Position numbers and translations under genes: made by a program. This document shows, one piece after another, positions 28,841-37,416 of a stretch of 64,000 nucleotides of DNA. Numbering within the stretch: the first letter of the stretch is position 1; each line of letters begins with the position of its first letter. Under the pieces are notes generated by a model. It was not told where the DNA came from. It saw nothing but the letters and a program-made list of their open reading frames with translations, and made no database searches. The DNA comes from a virus: the IMG/VR virus record IMGVR_UViG_3300031552_000001, positions 124,001-188,000 of that record. One strand, 5' to 3'.

Positions 28841-29070
28841 TAGCTTTGTCCTGCTGTATAGCGTTCTTTAAGAAGAAACTCTTTGAATAGAGGTTCTACT
28901 TCTGAACCGGGATCGGTGCCCACAGACAATCTGTATATCTCCCTATTAACCAAATGAAGAAATACGTCGTCCACGTTAATCCTATCCACCAAGCGAATGG
29001 TAATTTTCCCCCTCTCCTGAGCCGTGAGGGTTAGTTTTTGGTCAAACCTGGAGCTCTCTTCATCCGCCAT
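28840..29070 (-). CDS. Small tail protein between tape measure and baseplate genes
   Basis: 76 residues, with beta-helix-like character (KLTLTAQERGKITIRLVDRINVDDVFLHLVNREIY). It overlaps the following start by one base and lies nine bases after the tape-measure-like gene. No recognised motif; probably a small tail assembly or baseplate component. Confidence 0.7.
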   Translation of the reverse strand: MADEESSRFDQKLTLTAQERGKITIRLVDRINVDDVFLHLVNREIYRLSVGTDPGSEVEPLFKEFLLKERYTAGQS

Positions 29071-29078
29071 TTAGTCAC

Positions 29079-32000
29079 CTATTGAGCTACCACAGGATTA
29101 GCTTCTTTGACGTCCTGTGCAGCCTTTCCTAAATCGTCTCCCAAAACCTTTCCTACAGCCGTGACAAATCGTTCATTGGCTGCGATATATTTCATTTGCG
29201 ACTCTTCGGCAGCCGTGCGTTGTGCGCCTGCTCCTTGCCCCAATGCCCCCGGAGCCGCTTTAGCTAAAAGCTCTTTTAGTTCCTTAATTTCTCCCCCTGA
29301 TATCTTACCGCCGCTTTTTAGCATCTCATCTACCCTAGCGGCGATTTCTGGGCTTTGAAATAAGTCCACTCCGCTGCTACCTACCAACCTATTCTTAAAC
29401 TTCTCTAGGGCCCTCTCGTCCATTTCTCCCATGTTACCTATTGCTGCTAATCTACCGAGTTGCTGCCCAACCATTCCGCCTCTTCCATACAGCAACAAAT
29501 CTATTTCTTTTCTTCCCATTTTTTGGGAGCTTGCAATTTCACCTAACGCCTGTTCACCGGCAGTAATATCCCCCGCAGCGAAGCTACGTCTTGCACCCTC
29601 CAACCTACTAGTGATCCCCGCTCTTACGCCACTTATTCCCTTAAGAGGGCCTTGAGACCCAGCAATAGACTGCATTCTAGAGCGGCGCTCGTCTTCGTAC
29701 TGCTTCCGCTGAACTGCGGACACGTTACCCATGCTTTGGAGAAATTGCTTTTGCTCTTCTGGAGAGGAAGATTTAAGAAAGGCAGCTATCTTCTCCGCAG
29801 CAACATCGCCGCTACTCACAGCGGCGGCAAACGGGTTGTTAGGGTTGTCCGGAGCTTCCCCGTTAAGGATTTTTGCATACTCTTCGATGTCCTTTGCCAA
29901 AAACTTGTCCGAACTCATTGCCGCTTGAACATCAGATTCATTTATTCCTCGAGACCCTAGATATCTGGCGGCCTCTCCCACCGCGCCGATTAGGGTCCCT
30001 GGAAGAGTGCCAATTCCTCCTGCCAATAGTCCAGAACCACCTCCAGCAACGGCGCCCTTCCCTACCGCCTTTAAGAACCCACCAAACCCAAAGCCACCAG
30101 CGGCTTCAGTCATAGCTTCAATATTATCTTGCCGAAATTCCTCTATCTCCTTCGGGGTGGTGGGGATTTGTATGTCCCTAGCCATCTTTCCGAAGTCCAT
30201 AGCGTGTTTGGCATTTTCGTAACCGAGCTCCTTTTGTCCGGCGGCAATAACGTCTAGTTCCGCTTCCGCAGAGTCCACACCGCCAGGGGAAGCTTCCTCA
30301 AGAAGTCTCATGGCTTTAGCCGCTTCAGGGTCCTGCTTCAACAGCCTGGCTATGGCTTGCCGGTGCTTAACTGGGTCTTTTTTAAGCTTCTCCAGCATCG
30401 CCGAATTTCTGGGTGAGTTGTAAATAGCCCTCATTCTAGCGCTGACTGTATTTAGCGCAGCTCTCTTACCTTCCGTCTCACCGCCAAAAAGGTCCCCCAA
30501 CGAGGCGTTGGTTGCTCTAGTATAGGATCGACGAGCCACCCTTTCCGCATTCTCTAAATTAGCGACGAGCCCTCCTCCTACTGCTACATCACCTACTCCG
30601 GCTTCTCCTGTTCTAGTCTCCATGCCGGCAGCCATCAGCGCCCTAGTTTGGGGAGTCAAAGAACTTCCACCAAATGGGCCGACCCCCAACAAGGCGGATG
30701 CCCCTCCTATTACCGACCCGGCTACCATTCCGGGCACCATTCCAAGTGAGCCCGCTGCGGTTCCTGCCGCCACTCCCCCCATAAACCTAGAGCCAAACCC
30801 CTCCTCCCCAATTCTACCTATAGCTCCGCTAAACATATCCCCTTGCGCAAAAGACTGGCCTACGTTACGAATACCCATGGACTCCCAAGAGGCCGTACTG
30901 CCGCCCCCAGATCCCGCTATCATAAATCTCTGGTTCATCGTCATTCTAGGGATAGCCTTTGTTCTACCCATTATATTGTTAACGGCTCTATCTGTAGCGT
31001 CGCTTAACTGTGCGGCTATGCCCTCTCCGAGCTCGGATAAGGGACGAGTAATCCCTTCCCGATAGGCGTGCTTAACTGCATCTCCTAGCCCCGCCAAACT
31101 TCTGTTTCTTCTCTCGTCGAGACGCCTAAAGGAGTCATCCAAAGCGGCAGCATTTGTTCTATCTTGTTCTGCCTGGATTCTAGGCAGGTCCTTAATCAGT
31201 TTCTGAACCATATCAGCCTGGCGCTGATTGGACCCAGTAATGAGCTGAATGAACCTATTCTGAACGGGATCAGAAGCCCCGGCATAACCGGCTTTAACCA
31301 TAGCCTGCTGTATTCCCTGGGCCATACCAGCAATGCCGCCTTGCTGAGCCATAGACTGGCCTAATTGGTCTGCGCGATTAAAGAAGGAAACAGCTAGGGA
31401 TTTGTTGCCTTGGATTCTTCCTTTTCCTCTTCTCTGCAACTCCTCAACACCAATTTCACCCCTTTGGAATCGAGCTAAAAGCTCCTCATCCATTTGGCCG
31501 GTGAATTCACCCCCTTTAATTTCCCCCAGTCCGGCCATCATTAAACGGCCCATGCCCGTTTGGCCAAAGCCAGACATTACCTGCTGAAGCCCCCCCGCAA
31601 GCATTCGTTGCCCCTCAGCGCCCCCTACACCTCCTGTGAAGTTACGTATATCCTCTTGAGAAAACACCCCAGCTCTAGTTGCCGCAGATACTTGCCCAAA
31701 AAGTTCTTGCCCAAGCCGCGCGCCAGAGGCTAACCGCCCTCCCATCTGATACGACATCTGAGCGCCTTGCTGCATTGCGCCCACCATAGCTCTAGCCCCT
31801 CCAGGCCCAGCCGCTTTTGTCGCGGCAGCAGTCCCTAAAACATCCTGCGCCGTCCACATCCCCATTTGTTGAAGCTGATTAACTAAAGGAAGGGCTTCTT
31901 CAAGAGTGGTGCCTAAAACCTCTGCCATAGTTCTTGTTTGACGAACTATATTCTTGAATCGAGTCTTGAATTGATTAGCATCCCCTACCCCCTGCAACAT

Positions 32001-32759
32001 TCCCATAGACCCGGCTCGGTCCATAAGAGTGCGCATCTCTTTCATGCTAGTCATAACGTCTTCTGACGCTAATTCATGCATAAAAGAGGTTATGTTCTTG
32101 ACCATACCCGCGGCGGGTTTGCCACCTAAACCAGCTCCTGGTTGTCCAAACTGGGGCTCGAAATACTGAGAAGACATACGACGAACATCCTGAAAATTCT
32201 GCACGCCTTCATATATATTCTCCCCAACTTGCCCTATTGCCTTACCTGCTAGATAATAGGGAACAGCTGCCGTTGCGGCACCGGCTATGCCGCCCCCAAG
32301 AGCTCCCAAACCTGCTCTAAGGCCGCCACTAGAAAACGCCCCAGCAATATTGCCAGCCGCGTACCTCAAACCCATCCCCTCGGCGCCCCCCATAACGCCC
32401 GCTCTCATGCCCAAAGTCCCCCCTGTGCCCGCACCAAAAGCCCTACTCACTCCCGTAAAAGGGTCGAGTAATCCTAGAGGGTTTCGGTACCCTAGAAGGC
32501 TCGCTGCCATGGTACCGCCAGCCGCGATACCCGGAATGGCCATTGCAGCCCCTCCAGCTAAACTGGTCCCCAAATCTGGAGCAGAGGGGTCCATATGCAT
32601 ACCGTAAGAAGGAGCCGGAACAGGATAGGGATTAGACATCGAGGAAGACGCGCCGCCTCCTCCCAGCACTCCTACTTGATGGGCAAATGAAATCTGGTTG
32701 GAGAACATTACTTGCTGTCCTCCAACTAGTCCTGAAATCTGAGTACTTGATAACGCCAT
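29079..32759 (-). CDS. Tape-measure-like / internal tail protein
   Basis: 1226 residues, Ala/Gly/Met-rich and mostly helical, with repeated hydrophobic glycine stretches (GGAAMAIPGIAAGGTMAASLLG; GALGGGIAGAATAAVPYYL; AAGTAAGSLGMVPGMVAGSVIGG) and coiled regions, the usual composition of tape-measure proteins with membrane-active segments. If it spans the tail lumen at about 1.5 angstrom per residue, a tail near 180 nm would follow (rule of thumb). No lysozyme-type motif seen. First gene of the minus-strand operon, facing the divergent LacI-like gene. Confidence 0.75.
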   Translation of the reverse strand: MALSSTQISGLVGGQQVMFSNQISFAHQVGVLGGGGASSSMSNPYPVPAPSYGMHMDPSAPDLGTSLAGGAAMAIPGIAAGGTMAASLLGYRNPLGLLDPFTGVSRAFGAGTGGTLGMRAGVMGGAEGMGLRYAAGNIAGAFSSGGLRAGLGALGGGIAGAATAAVPYYLAGKAIGQVGENIYEGVQNFQDVRRMSSQYFEPQFGQPGAGLGGKPAAGMVKNITSFMHELASEDVMTSMKEMRTLMDRAGSMGMLQGVGDANQFKTRFKNIVRQTRTMAEVLGTTLEEALPLVNQLQQMGMWTAQDVLGTAAATKAAGPGGARAMVGAMQQGAQMSYQMGGRLASGARLGQELFGQVSAATRAGVFSQEDIRNFTGGVGGAEGQRMLAGGLQQVMSGFGQTGMGRLMMAGLGEIKGGEFTGQMDEELLARFQRGEIGVEELQRRGKGRIQGNKSLAVSFFNRADQLGQSMAQQGGIAGMAQGIQQAMVKAGYAGASDPVQNRFIQLITGSNQRQADMVQKLIKDLPRIQAEQDRTNAAALDDSFRRLDERRNRSLAGLGDAVKHAYREGITRPLSELGEGIAAQLSDATDRAVNNIMGRTKAIPRMTMNQRFMIAGSGGGSTASWESMGIRNVGQSFAQGDMFSGAIGRIGEEGFGSRFMGGVAAGTAAGSLGMVPGMVAGSVIGGASALLGVGPFGGSSLTPQTRALMAAGMETRTGEAGVGDVAVGGGLVANLENAERVARRSYTRATNASLGDLFGGETEGKRAALNTVSARMRAIYNSPRNSAMLEKLKKDPVKHRQAIARLLKQDPEAAKAMRLLEEASPGGVDSAEAELDVIAAGQKELGYENAKHAMDFGKMARDIQIPTTPKEIEEFRQDNIEAMTEAAGGFGFGGFLKAVGKGAVAGGGSGLLAGGIGTLPGTLIGAVGEAARYLGSRGINESDVQAAMSSDKFLAKDIEEYAKILNGEAPDNPNNPFAAAVSSGDVAAEKIAAFLKSSSPEEQKQFLQSMGNVSAVQRKQYEDERRSRMQSIAGSQGPLKGISGVRAGITSRLEGARRSFAAGDITAGEQALGEIASSQKMGRKEIDLLLYGRGGMVGQQLGRLAAIGNMGEMDERALEKFKNRLVGSSGVDLFQSPEIAARVDEMLKSGGKISGGEIKELKELLAKAAPGALGQGAGAQRTAAEESQMKYIAANERFVTAVGKVLGDDLGKAAQDVKEANPVVAQ

Positions 32760-32841
32760 TTGGGGTTAAGCTACCACTGATAGACACCCAAGAACACACC
32801 TTAGATGTCTGTTTCTAACCTAAAAATTGCACACCCATACT

Positions 32842-32850
32842 GGAATAAGA
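32842..32850 (+). promoter_or_regulatory. GGNATAAGA promoter-like motif upstream of LacI-like gene
   Basis: GGAATAAGA, one of about ten intergenic copies. A hairpin follows (AGAAGG-CAAT/ATTG-T-CCTTCT) before the TGGAG ribosome-binding site of the gene at 32903. Promoter function is inferred from recurrence and position. Confidence 0.5.
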
Positions 32851-32902
32851 AATATGAACAGAAGGCAATTATTGTCCTTCTACAACCTACCTGGAGTTTA
32901 AA

Positions 32903-33739
32903 ATGTCAGTCCGCAACCTTGAGATCCTTGCAAGCAATTACGCCTTTTCATTTCCAACAAAAATGCTCACAGCTATCAAAGAAAACGCAGTGTCGGGCCA
33001 AACAATAAACTATCGCACAACATTAGGCGGCAGAGCTGACATAGAGCAGAAGCGCCTAAGCTCTGTTCTAAATATGCGCCCGGTACCTGGAGTCATAGGT
33101 ATTTCTGTCCGGCCAGACCCAGAGTTTGTTGAAATGTACCGGCAAGCAGGAATATCTCTTGTCATCATCGACGAAGAGGCAGAAGGGGCGTCCACTATCG
33201 CAGTCGATAACTACAAGGGCGGGGTATTGGCCGCAAGAAGATTTCTTGAATCTGGAAAGAAAATCCCAGGCATCGTTTGCGGAAGAACAGAAGTCAAAGG
33301 TGGGATCAACGCAGTACAAAGACTACAAGGGTTCCAAGACACTCTGGAAAGCGCTGGAAGAGAGAAAGTTCTTTCTCAAAACATCAAACAAGTCCTAGAT
33401 TACTCTTACCAGGATGGGATCGATTCCATGCAGGAATTCTTCCGTCAACAAAACCCACCTGACTTCATATTCTCCGCAGCAGGCGACGATTGCGCCGTCG
33501 GAATATTGAGAGCCTCTGTGAATTTTGGACTTAGTGTTCCAAAGGACCTCTCGGTCATGGGCTTCGATGATCTGGAAATGGCAAAAATGACTACTCCCAC
33601 ATTAACGACGATACGGCAGCCTATAAAAGAAATTGCTGCAAGAGCGTATGGCATAGCGTCTACTATGGGGAATAGGTACATAGACAGCCCAGAACAGATA
33701 GTACTGGAACCAACTCTTGTAGAAAGAGACTCGGCGTAA
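32903..33739 (+). CDS. LacI/GalR-type ligand-binding protein lacking the DNA-binding head
   Basis: 278 residues. The sequence follows the LacI effector-domain plan: PGVIGISVRPD, ISLVIIDEEAEG, AVDNYKGGVLAARRFLESGKK, VQRLQGFQDTLESAG, PPDFIFSAAGDDCAVGIL, VPKDLSVMGFDDLEMA and TPTLTTIRQPIKEIA. The roughly 60-residue N-terminal helix-turn-helix and hinge of LacI proteins are absent; the ATG (TGGAG upstream) starts directly with the sensor fold. Without a head it cannot bind DNA in the usual way and may sense a sugar or nucleotide, or act through a partner. A perfect terminator follows. Very unusual as a phage gene. Confidence 0.85.
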   Translation: MSVRNLEILASNYAFSFPTKMLTAIKENAVSGQTINYRTTLGGRADIEQKRLSSVLNMRPVPGVIGISVRPDPEFVEMYRQAGISLVIIDEEAEGASTIAVDNYKGGVLAARRFLESGKKIPGIVCGRTEVKGGINAVQRLQGFQDTLESAGREKVLSQNIKQVLDYSYQDGIDSMQEFFRQQNPPDFIFSAAGDDCAVGILRASVNFGLSVPKDLSVMGFDDLEMAKMTTPTLTTIRQPIKEIAARAYGIASTMGNRYIDSPEQIVLEPTLVERDSA

Positions 33740-33750
33740 CCCAAAACAAC

Positions 33751-33777
33751 AAAGGCCTCCTAACGGGAGGCCTTTTT
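33751..33777 (+). terminator. Rho-independent terminator after LacI-like gene
   Basis: AGGCCTCC, four-base loop TAAC, then GGAGGCCT running into TTTTT; a textbook intrinsic terminator 12 bases after the stop codon. Confidence 0.9.
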
Positions 33778-33802
33778 AGCTGTAAAAATAAGCCAGCATA
33801 TG

Positions 33803-33811
33803 GGTATAAGA
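33803..33811 (+). promoter_or_regulatory. GGTATAAGA promoter-like motif upstream of a structured RNA
   Basis: Exact GGTATAAGA, with TGTAAAAA about 22 bases upstream. No plus-strand gene follows for almost 800 bases; instead an RNA-like structure begins six bases downstream. It may drive that RNA. Confidence 0.5.
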
Positions 33812-33816
33812 CGAAT

Positions 33817-33916
33817 GTTGGAACTACGAACGTGGAGCGCGACCTTGATGGTACGCAGCAAGACCGTCGTAGTGTCTGGTGGCGACATAAAGAGGCCTCA
33901 GCTACCGGACTCCAAC
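33817..33916 (+). ncRNA. Candidate structured RNA, three-way junction
   Basis: Three helices meet without unpaired bases: outer GTTGGA 817-822 / TCCAAC 911-916; second ACTACGA 823-829 / TCGTAGT 867-873; third GTCTGGTGGC 874-883 / GCTACCGGAC 901-910 (two G-U pairs); positions are 33xxx. The second arm contains an inner GCG-ACC/GGT-A-CGC hairpin. The third arm's loop holds the self-complementary octamer GAGGCCTC, which could allow dimer formation. It lies just after GGTATAAGA and the preceding terminator. A weak AAGAA/TTCTT hairpin with a T-run ends near 33952. No known family recognised. Confidence 0.55.
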
Positions 33917-33918
33917 AA

Positions 33919-34218
33919 TTACCCTCGCCCCAAGAATCCGTGCTTCTTTTTTATCTCCTCTTGCTGCTGTTGATTTGCGTCAGCTCCTTCTGTAACAGCT
34001 TCGACTTCTGTCTTATCTTCAGTCTTACAAAGTATGCGAGCGTAGTACCCCCTGACCGCATTCCTACATCGTCTACACAGATCTCCAAACGACGTCTTCT
34101 CGTTTGAGAATGTAGCCTCAAATTCTGGGCCTGCGGGAGAAGGCAACTCAGATACGTTTTGGTTCTCTTTTCTCCCGCACCTATCGCACACTACTTCAAC
34201 TACATCTCTTCTGGCCAT
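33919..34218 (-). CDS. Small zinc-ribbon protein
   Basis: 99 residues from ATG 34218 (AGGAG five bases upstream). MARRDVVEVVCDRCGRKE and a later DLCRRCRNAVRGYY give two CxxC pairs, a Cys4 ribbon. The C-terminus is Glu/Gln-rich (NQQQQEEIKKKHG). Probably a nucleic-acid- or protein-binding accessory factor; function unknown. Confidence 0.8.
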   Translation of the reverse strand: MARRDVVEVVCDRCGRKENQNVSELPSPAGPEFEATFSNEKTSFGDLCRRCRNAVRGYYARILCKTEDKTEVEAVTEGADANQQQQEEIKKKHGFLGRG

Positions 34219-34268
34219 TTTAGCTCCTCTTATATAAGTTACAGACCTTTTGGTTCTCATGCCTCTGA

Positions 34269-34511
34269 TTATGTATTTTGTGGGTATGTGATGTGGCCGC
34301 GCAATTTCTGATATATGTATCCTTCCACAGCCAGCCTTTCAATCTTCACCAAACCATCCGAGTAGTCAGGATGAAGAACCATACTAGCCTCGAAAGCTTC
34401 TACCTCTTTTCGGCATAAGACTCGCAGAGGAAGAGCATTACCCCTATCAGACTCTTTCTTAGCTTCAGTCAGCTCTGACTCTGAAAAAGGAAATTCTAGT
34501 TCAAGCTTCAT
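34269..34511 (-). CDS. Small hypothetical protein
   Basis: 80 residues, mixed alpha/beta (MKLELEFPFSESELTEAKKE; GLVKIERLAVEGYIYQKLRG). The start is preceded by AAAAGGAGC. Same direction as, and 50 bases upstream of, the zinc-ribbon gene. No motif recognised. Confidence 0.7.
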   Translation of the reverse strand: MKLELEFPFSESELTEAKKESDRGNALPLRVLCRKEVEAFEASMVLHPDYSDGLVKIERLAVEGYIYQKLRGHITYPQNT

Positions 34512-34532
34512 ACGGGCTCCTTTTAGCTAGTT

Positions 34533-34541
34533 TCCATAAGA
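34533..34541 (+). promoter_or_regulatory. TCCATAAGA promoter-like motif
   Basis: Variant of the GGNATAAGA motif in the divergent gap, about 50 bases upstream of the plus-strand gene at 34591. The two leading G are replaced by TC, so support is weaker than for other copies. Confidence 0.35.
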
Positions 34542-34590
34542 TCGCTAGCCTATACATATTTTCTATGTTGGACATATTCAAGGAGGAATT

Positions 34591-34923
34591 ATGGGTTACC
34601 CAATAGCTCATCTGCCTTATCAGCGTACAGAAAAAGCAAAAAATGTTGTTTCAATTACAGTACCAAGAACCTGTTGGAAGCCGTGCGGGCCCGATGACGA
34701 CATTACAGCATGCTTGACGTGCTGCCTCACGATAAACGGTACAAACTACCATTTAACGGCGTATGCCGTAATGACTAATTCAGAGCTAGGACAAACTGCT
34801 GTTCACGCTCAATTTAACGACGAAGTAGACAAAATATACGAGTTAGGAAGACCAGTCGGGCCCTTCTGCACAACAGAAATTGACGGGCGAGACTACCTCC
34901 TAACTATAATCCCATACTGCTAA
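34591..34923 (+). CDS. Hypothetical cysteine-containing protein
   Basis: 110 residues; perfect AAGGAGG eight bases upstream. It contains TCWKPCGPDDD and ACLTCCLTING in the first half and a C-terminal PFCTTEIDGRDYLLTIIPYC. The cysteines may bind metal, though their spacing is irregular. First gene of the plus-strand cluster leading to the DNA ligase. Function unknown. Confidence 0.75.
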   Translation: MGYPIAHLPYQRTEKAKNVVSITVPRTCWKPCGPDDDITACLTCCLTINGTNYHLTAYAVMTNSELGQTAVHAQFNDEVDKIYELGRPVGPFCTTEIDGRDYLLTIIPYC

Positions 34924-34934
34924 GGAGCGTGTTT

Positions 34935-35297
34935 ATGGTATGCCAACGATGCGGGTATTGTTGCATTATGTGTTTTGTACCTATCGTAGTAGACGGAAGG
35001 GTAAAGAAAAAACCCCTCGGAGTTAAGTGCCCTCACCTTACAATAGAGCCTGACGGTACCGCAAGCTGCGCTGTTCATAACGAACCTTGGTATAAAGAAA
35101 CCCCTTGCTTCTCCCACGGTAACCCGGACCTAGACCCGGATTTTGCTGCAAACCCCTCCAAGCCGTGCGCAATAGGAGTAATTCGCCGGAGTCACAAGCT
35201 GAATGTTTTACACGACGTTGTTGCTGATGTAGAGCTGGAAGACTTAGGCCCTTACCCAGTAGAAGAAGAAGACGACGTAAAAGAAAACCTTTCATAG
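34935..35297 (+). CDS. YkgJ-like CxxCxxCC cysteine-cluster protein
   Basis: 120 residues from ATG 34935 (GGAG seven bases upstream; a GTG at 34929 is too close to it). MVCQRCGYCCIMC followed by KCPHL and CAVHNEPWYKETPC matches the Fe/Zn-binding YkgJ-type family (CxxCGxCC near the N-terminus, later C-P-x-L). Biochemical role in phages unknown; a small metal-binding enzyme or oxygenase-like factor has been proposed for the family. Acidic tail. Confidence 0.8.
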   Translation: MVCQRCGYCCIMCFVPIVVDGRVKKKPLGVKCPHLTIEPDGTASCAVHNEPWYKETPCFSHGNPDLDPDFAANPSKPCAIGVIRRSHKLNVLHDVVADVELEDLGPYPVEEEDDVKENLS

Positions 35298-35331
35298 CAA
35301 AGCGCGTGCTCTGCTCTAACCAGGGACAGTT

Positions 35332-36744
35332 ATGAGAAGATTCTTACAGCATCAAGGAAGAACAAGTGCACCTCAGTTATGGGAAATAGAAGTATTCGGC
35401 AACGCCGTAACACTAACATGGGGCCAACTTGGCGGCGCTATGCAACACACCACTCAAACCTTCAGTGGCGTAAATATAGGTAAAGCCAATGAAAAGACTC
35501 CTATACAGGTAGCACAAGAGTGGGCCGATAGACAAATACTTCTACGTACCAGAAAAGGGTACGTAGAAGTCGACCTTGAGACAAATAACCCAATAGAGGA
35601 GGCAGCCTCCTCTGAAATAGACTGGGAGAAGGAGCTGCCTCAGAATCTTCGGTTCTTCAAACCACAAAATAGTCTTAATGCCTACTGCACGAAACTTCTA
35701 CAAGAAAAGAAAGCTACACTCCTGCGAAAAAGAGACGGGATGATGCACATCCTCTTAGTAAAAGAGGACGGAGATGTGGCCGTATACTCATCTACGCTTC
35801 AGGCGTGCCATAAAGACGAGCCTGAAATTCCGTGGGCCAGAAGATACCCTCATCTAGTAAAAGAGGTACGAGATTTAAATTTACCGGGCGGGACTGTGTT
35901 GTTGGGGGAGTTATGTACTGCCGCATGTCACGGGCACAAGGACACATTCGGCATGCCCGTAGACGATTACAATTACGTAAGCACCATCACGAAATCCCTG
36001 ACAAAATTAGCGCTAGAGAAGCAGAAAGAAAAAGGGTTCCTAGGTTTTTGTATTTGGGACATTGGGTTTTGGGCAAAAGAATGCGTCCTACAATCATGGA
36101 CAGCTGATCAGCGATTCCTAAAAATAGGACAAATCCTGAACAACTCCAGTCGTCTTTACTTGACCTTTCCAGAAAGCGTGTACCTGCAAAGCTCTTATGC
36201 TGTCGTCCAGTCTTGGGATTCTAACGACCTAGAAATGGACTATGAATCCGATGATATGAGGAATGAGGTGTTGGAGCTCGCTAAAACCTTACAGTGGGAA
36301 GGTTGGGTAGTTATAGACGGGAAAGTTCCTTACGACAGCAGGTCTCATAGCTTTCACGGTAAAGCCGAACGGCCGAAGTTTATATGTAAACTAAAGCCTA
36401 AACTAGAAGCAGACTTTATAGCTAGATGGGACCCAGACAACGGCATAGGTAGTTGGGGTAAGGGTAAGAAGTCTGCTGGAGTAGGTTCTGTAAATCTGTA
36501 CCTATGGGATCCTGAAAAGAAAGAAGAGGTTTTCATCTGCGAAGCCGGAGGCGGTCTCACTGACGCAGATGTAAAATACTTCGCCAATCCTAGACTTTAC
36601 CCACTTGTATGGGTTGTCGAATTTGACTCTTGGACCCCAAAGGGGGCTTTACGATTCCCTGTGTTTTTAAGAGAACGAAGCGACAAAAAGCCAGAAGAAT
36701 GCACAACAGACCAGAGACCTTCACCAAAAGGAGAAGAGGAATGA
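35332..36744 (+). CDS. ATP-dependent DNA ligase with N-terminal WGR domain
   Basis: 470 residues. Residues 1-80 form a WGR-like domain (LWEIEVFGNAVTLTWGQLGG, then RKGYVEV), a module known from PARPs that contacts DNA ends. The nucleotidyltransferase core follows: motif I K133-R-D-G, motif III LLGEL (E193), motif IV E323-G-W-V-V and motif V K353-L-K-P. It would seal nicks using ATP through a lysyl-AMP intermediate. The neighbouring polynucleotide-kinase-like gene suggests a DNA or RNA end-repair pair. Disordered basic/acidic tail. Overlaps the next start as ATGA. Confidence 0.88.
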   Translation: MRRFLQHQGRTSAPQLWEIEVFGNAVTLTWGQLGGAMQHTTQTFSGVNIGKANEKTPIQVAQEWADRQILLRTRKGYVEVDLETNNPIEEAASSEIDWEKELPQNLRFFKPQNSLNAYCTKLLQEKKATLLRKRDGMMHILLVKEDGDVAVYSSTLQACHKDEPEIPWARRYPHLVKEVRDLNLPGGTVLLGELCTAACHGHKDTFGMPVDDYNYVSTITKSLTKLALEKQKEKGFLGFCIWDIGFWAKECVLQSWTADQRFLKIGQILNNSSRLYLTFPESVYLQSSYAVVQSWDSNDLEMDYESDDMRNEVLELAKTLQWEGWVVIDGKVPYDSRSHSFHGKAERPKFICKLKPKLEADFIARWDPDNGIGSWGKGKKSAGVGSVNLYLWDPEKKEEVFICEAGGGLTDADVKYFANPRLYPLVWVVEFDSWTPKGALRFPVFLRERSDKKPEECTTDQRPSPKGEEE

Positions 36745-36962
36745 GGCGACACCCTAGAGAAATAATAGTTAGTGAAGCCGAAACAAAGCTAGCGTCTACC
36801 GTTGTAGAAACAATGTCACACTATAAGCTCACAGGAGGAGAATACTTATCTGTACTAACAGAAGTGTTTAGTCGCCTATTTCTTAACTTCTTGAAATACG
36901 AGATACGCAGAGAACGTCACGGAAACACAGACACCCCCGGAGGATTATTAGATGAGTCCTGA
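36741..36962 (+). CDS. Small helical protein coupled to ligase
   Basis: 73 residues from ATG 36741, overlapping the ligase stop as ATGA, with GGAGAAGAGG upstream. MRRHPREIIVSEAETKLASTV and YLSVLTEVFSRLFLNFLKYEIRRERHG are amphipathic helices. It overlaps the following kinase start by 11 bases, so the three genes are translationally coupled. No family recognised. Confidence 0.75.
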   Translation: MRRHPREIIVSEAETKLASTVVETMSHYKLTGGEYLSVLTEVFSRLFLNFLKYEIRRERHGNTDTPGGLLDES

Positions 36963-37416
36963 CAAATGCAACACAGGTATCCTTGTTATACTTAGAGGGC
37001 TTCCCGGAAGCGGAAAAAGCACCTTAGCTAAGAAAATAGAGGAGACAGTAATGCTGCAAGACACGGTGATTTGCAGTGCAGATCGATTCTTTGAAGGCCC
37101 TAACGGGTACGAGTATAAAAAGGACCTTCAAGGAATAGCCCACACAGTCTGCCAAATTAGGGTTGAATACTTTATGCAGAAAGGGAGGCCTGTAATCATA
37201 CTTGATAATACGAATATCAAAAACAAGGCTATGGTTCCCTATATAGATTTAGCCGAAAAGTTTAATTACTCGGTCTACTACATATTAGTTGGAGGTCTTA
37301 CTCCTCAAGACATTGAGTGCTACGCCCAAAGACAGCAGCATGGTGTTCCTCTAGAACATATTGAGAGGATGGCATCCGAGTTTGAACATCTTATGGAGAG
37401 TGCAAGTGCATCCTAA
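36952..37416 (+). CDS. P-loop kinase, polynucleotide 5'-kinase-like
   Basis: 154 residues. Walker A GLPGSGKST at 16-24, CSADRFFEG, then VIILDNTNIKNKAM, the pattern of the T4 Pnk kinase domain/AAA_33 family (D-N-T-N after a beta strand). Only the kinase half is present; no phosphatase domain follows. It probably phosphorylates 5'-OH ends of nucleic acid so that the adjacent ligase can seal them; a small-molecule substrate cannot be excluded. Confidence 0.8.
   Translation: MSPDKCNTGILVILRGLPGSGKSTLAKKIEETVMLQDTVICSADRFFEGPNGYEYKKDLQGIAHTVCQIRVEYFMQKGRPVIILDNTNIKNKAMVPYIDLAEKFNYSVYYILVGGLTPQDIECYAQRQQHGVPLEHIERMASEFEHLMESASAS

Noticed and set aside
32805-33008. ORF starting MSVSNLKIA just upstream of the LacI-like gene
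   Set aside because: Its start resembles MSVRNLEIL of the real gene, but there is no ribosome-binding site and it overlaps the gene in another frame; perhaps a decayed duplicate of the 5' end.
34226-34237. Minus-strand TATATAAGA near 34228
   Set aside because: The ribosome-binding site of the gene follows immediately, leaving no room for a leader; likely chance.
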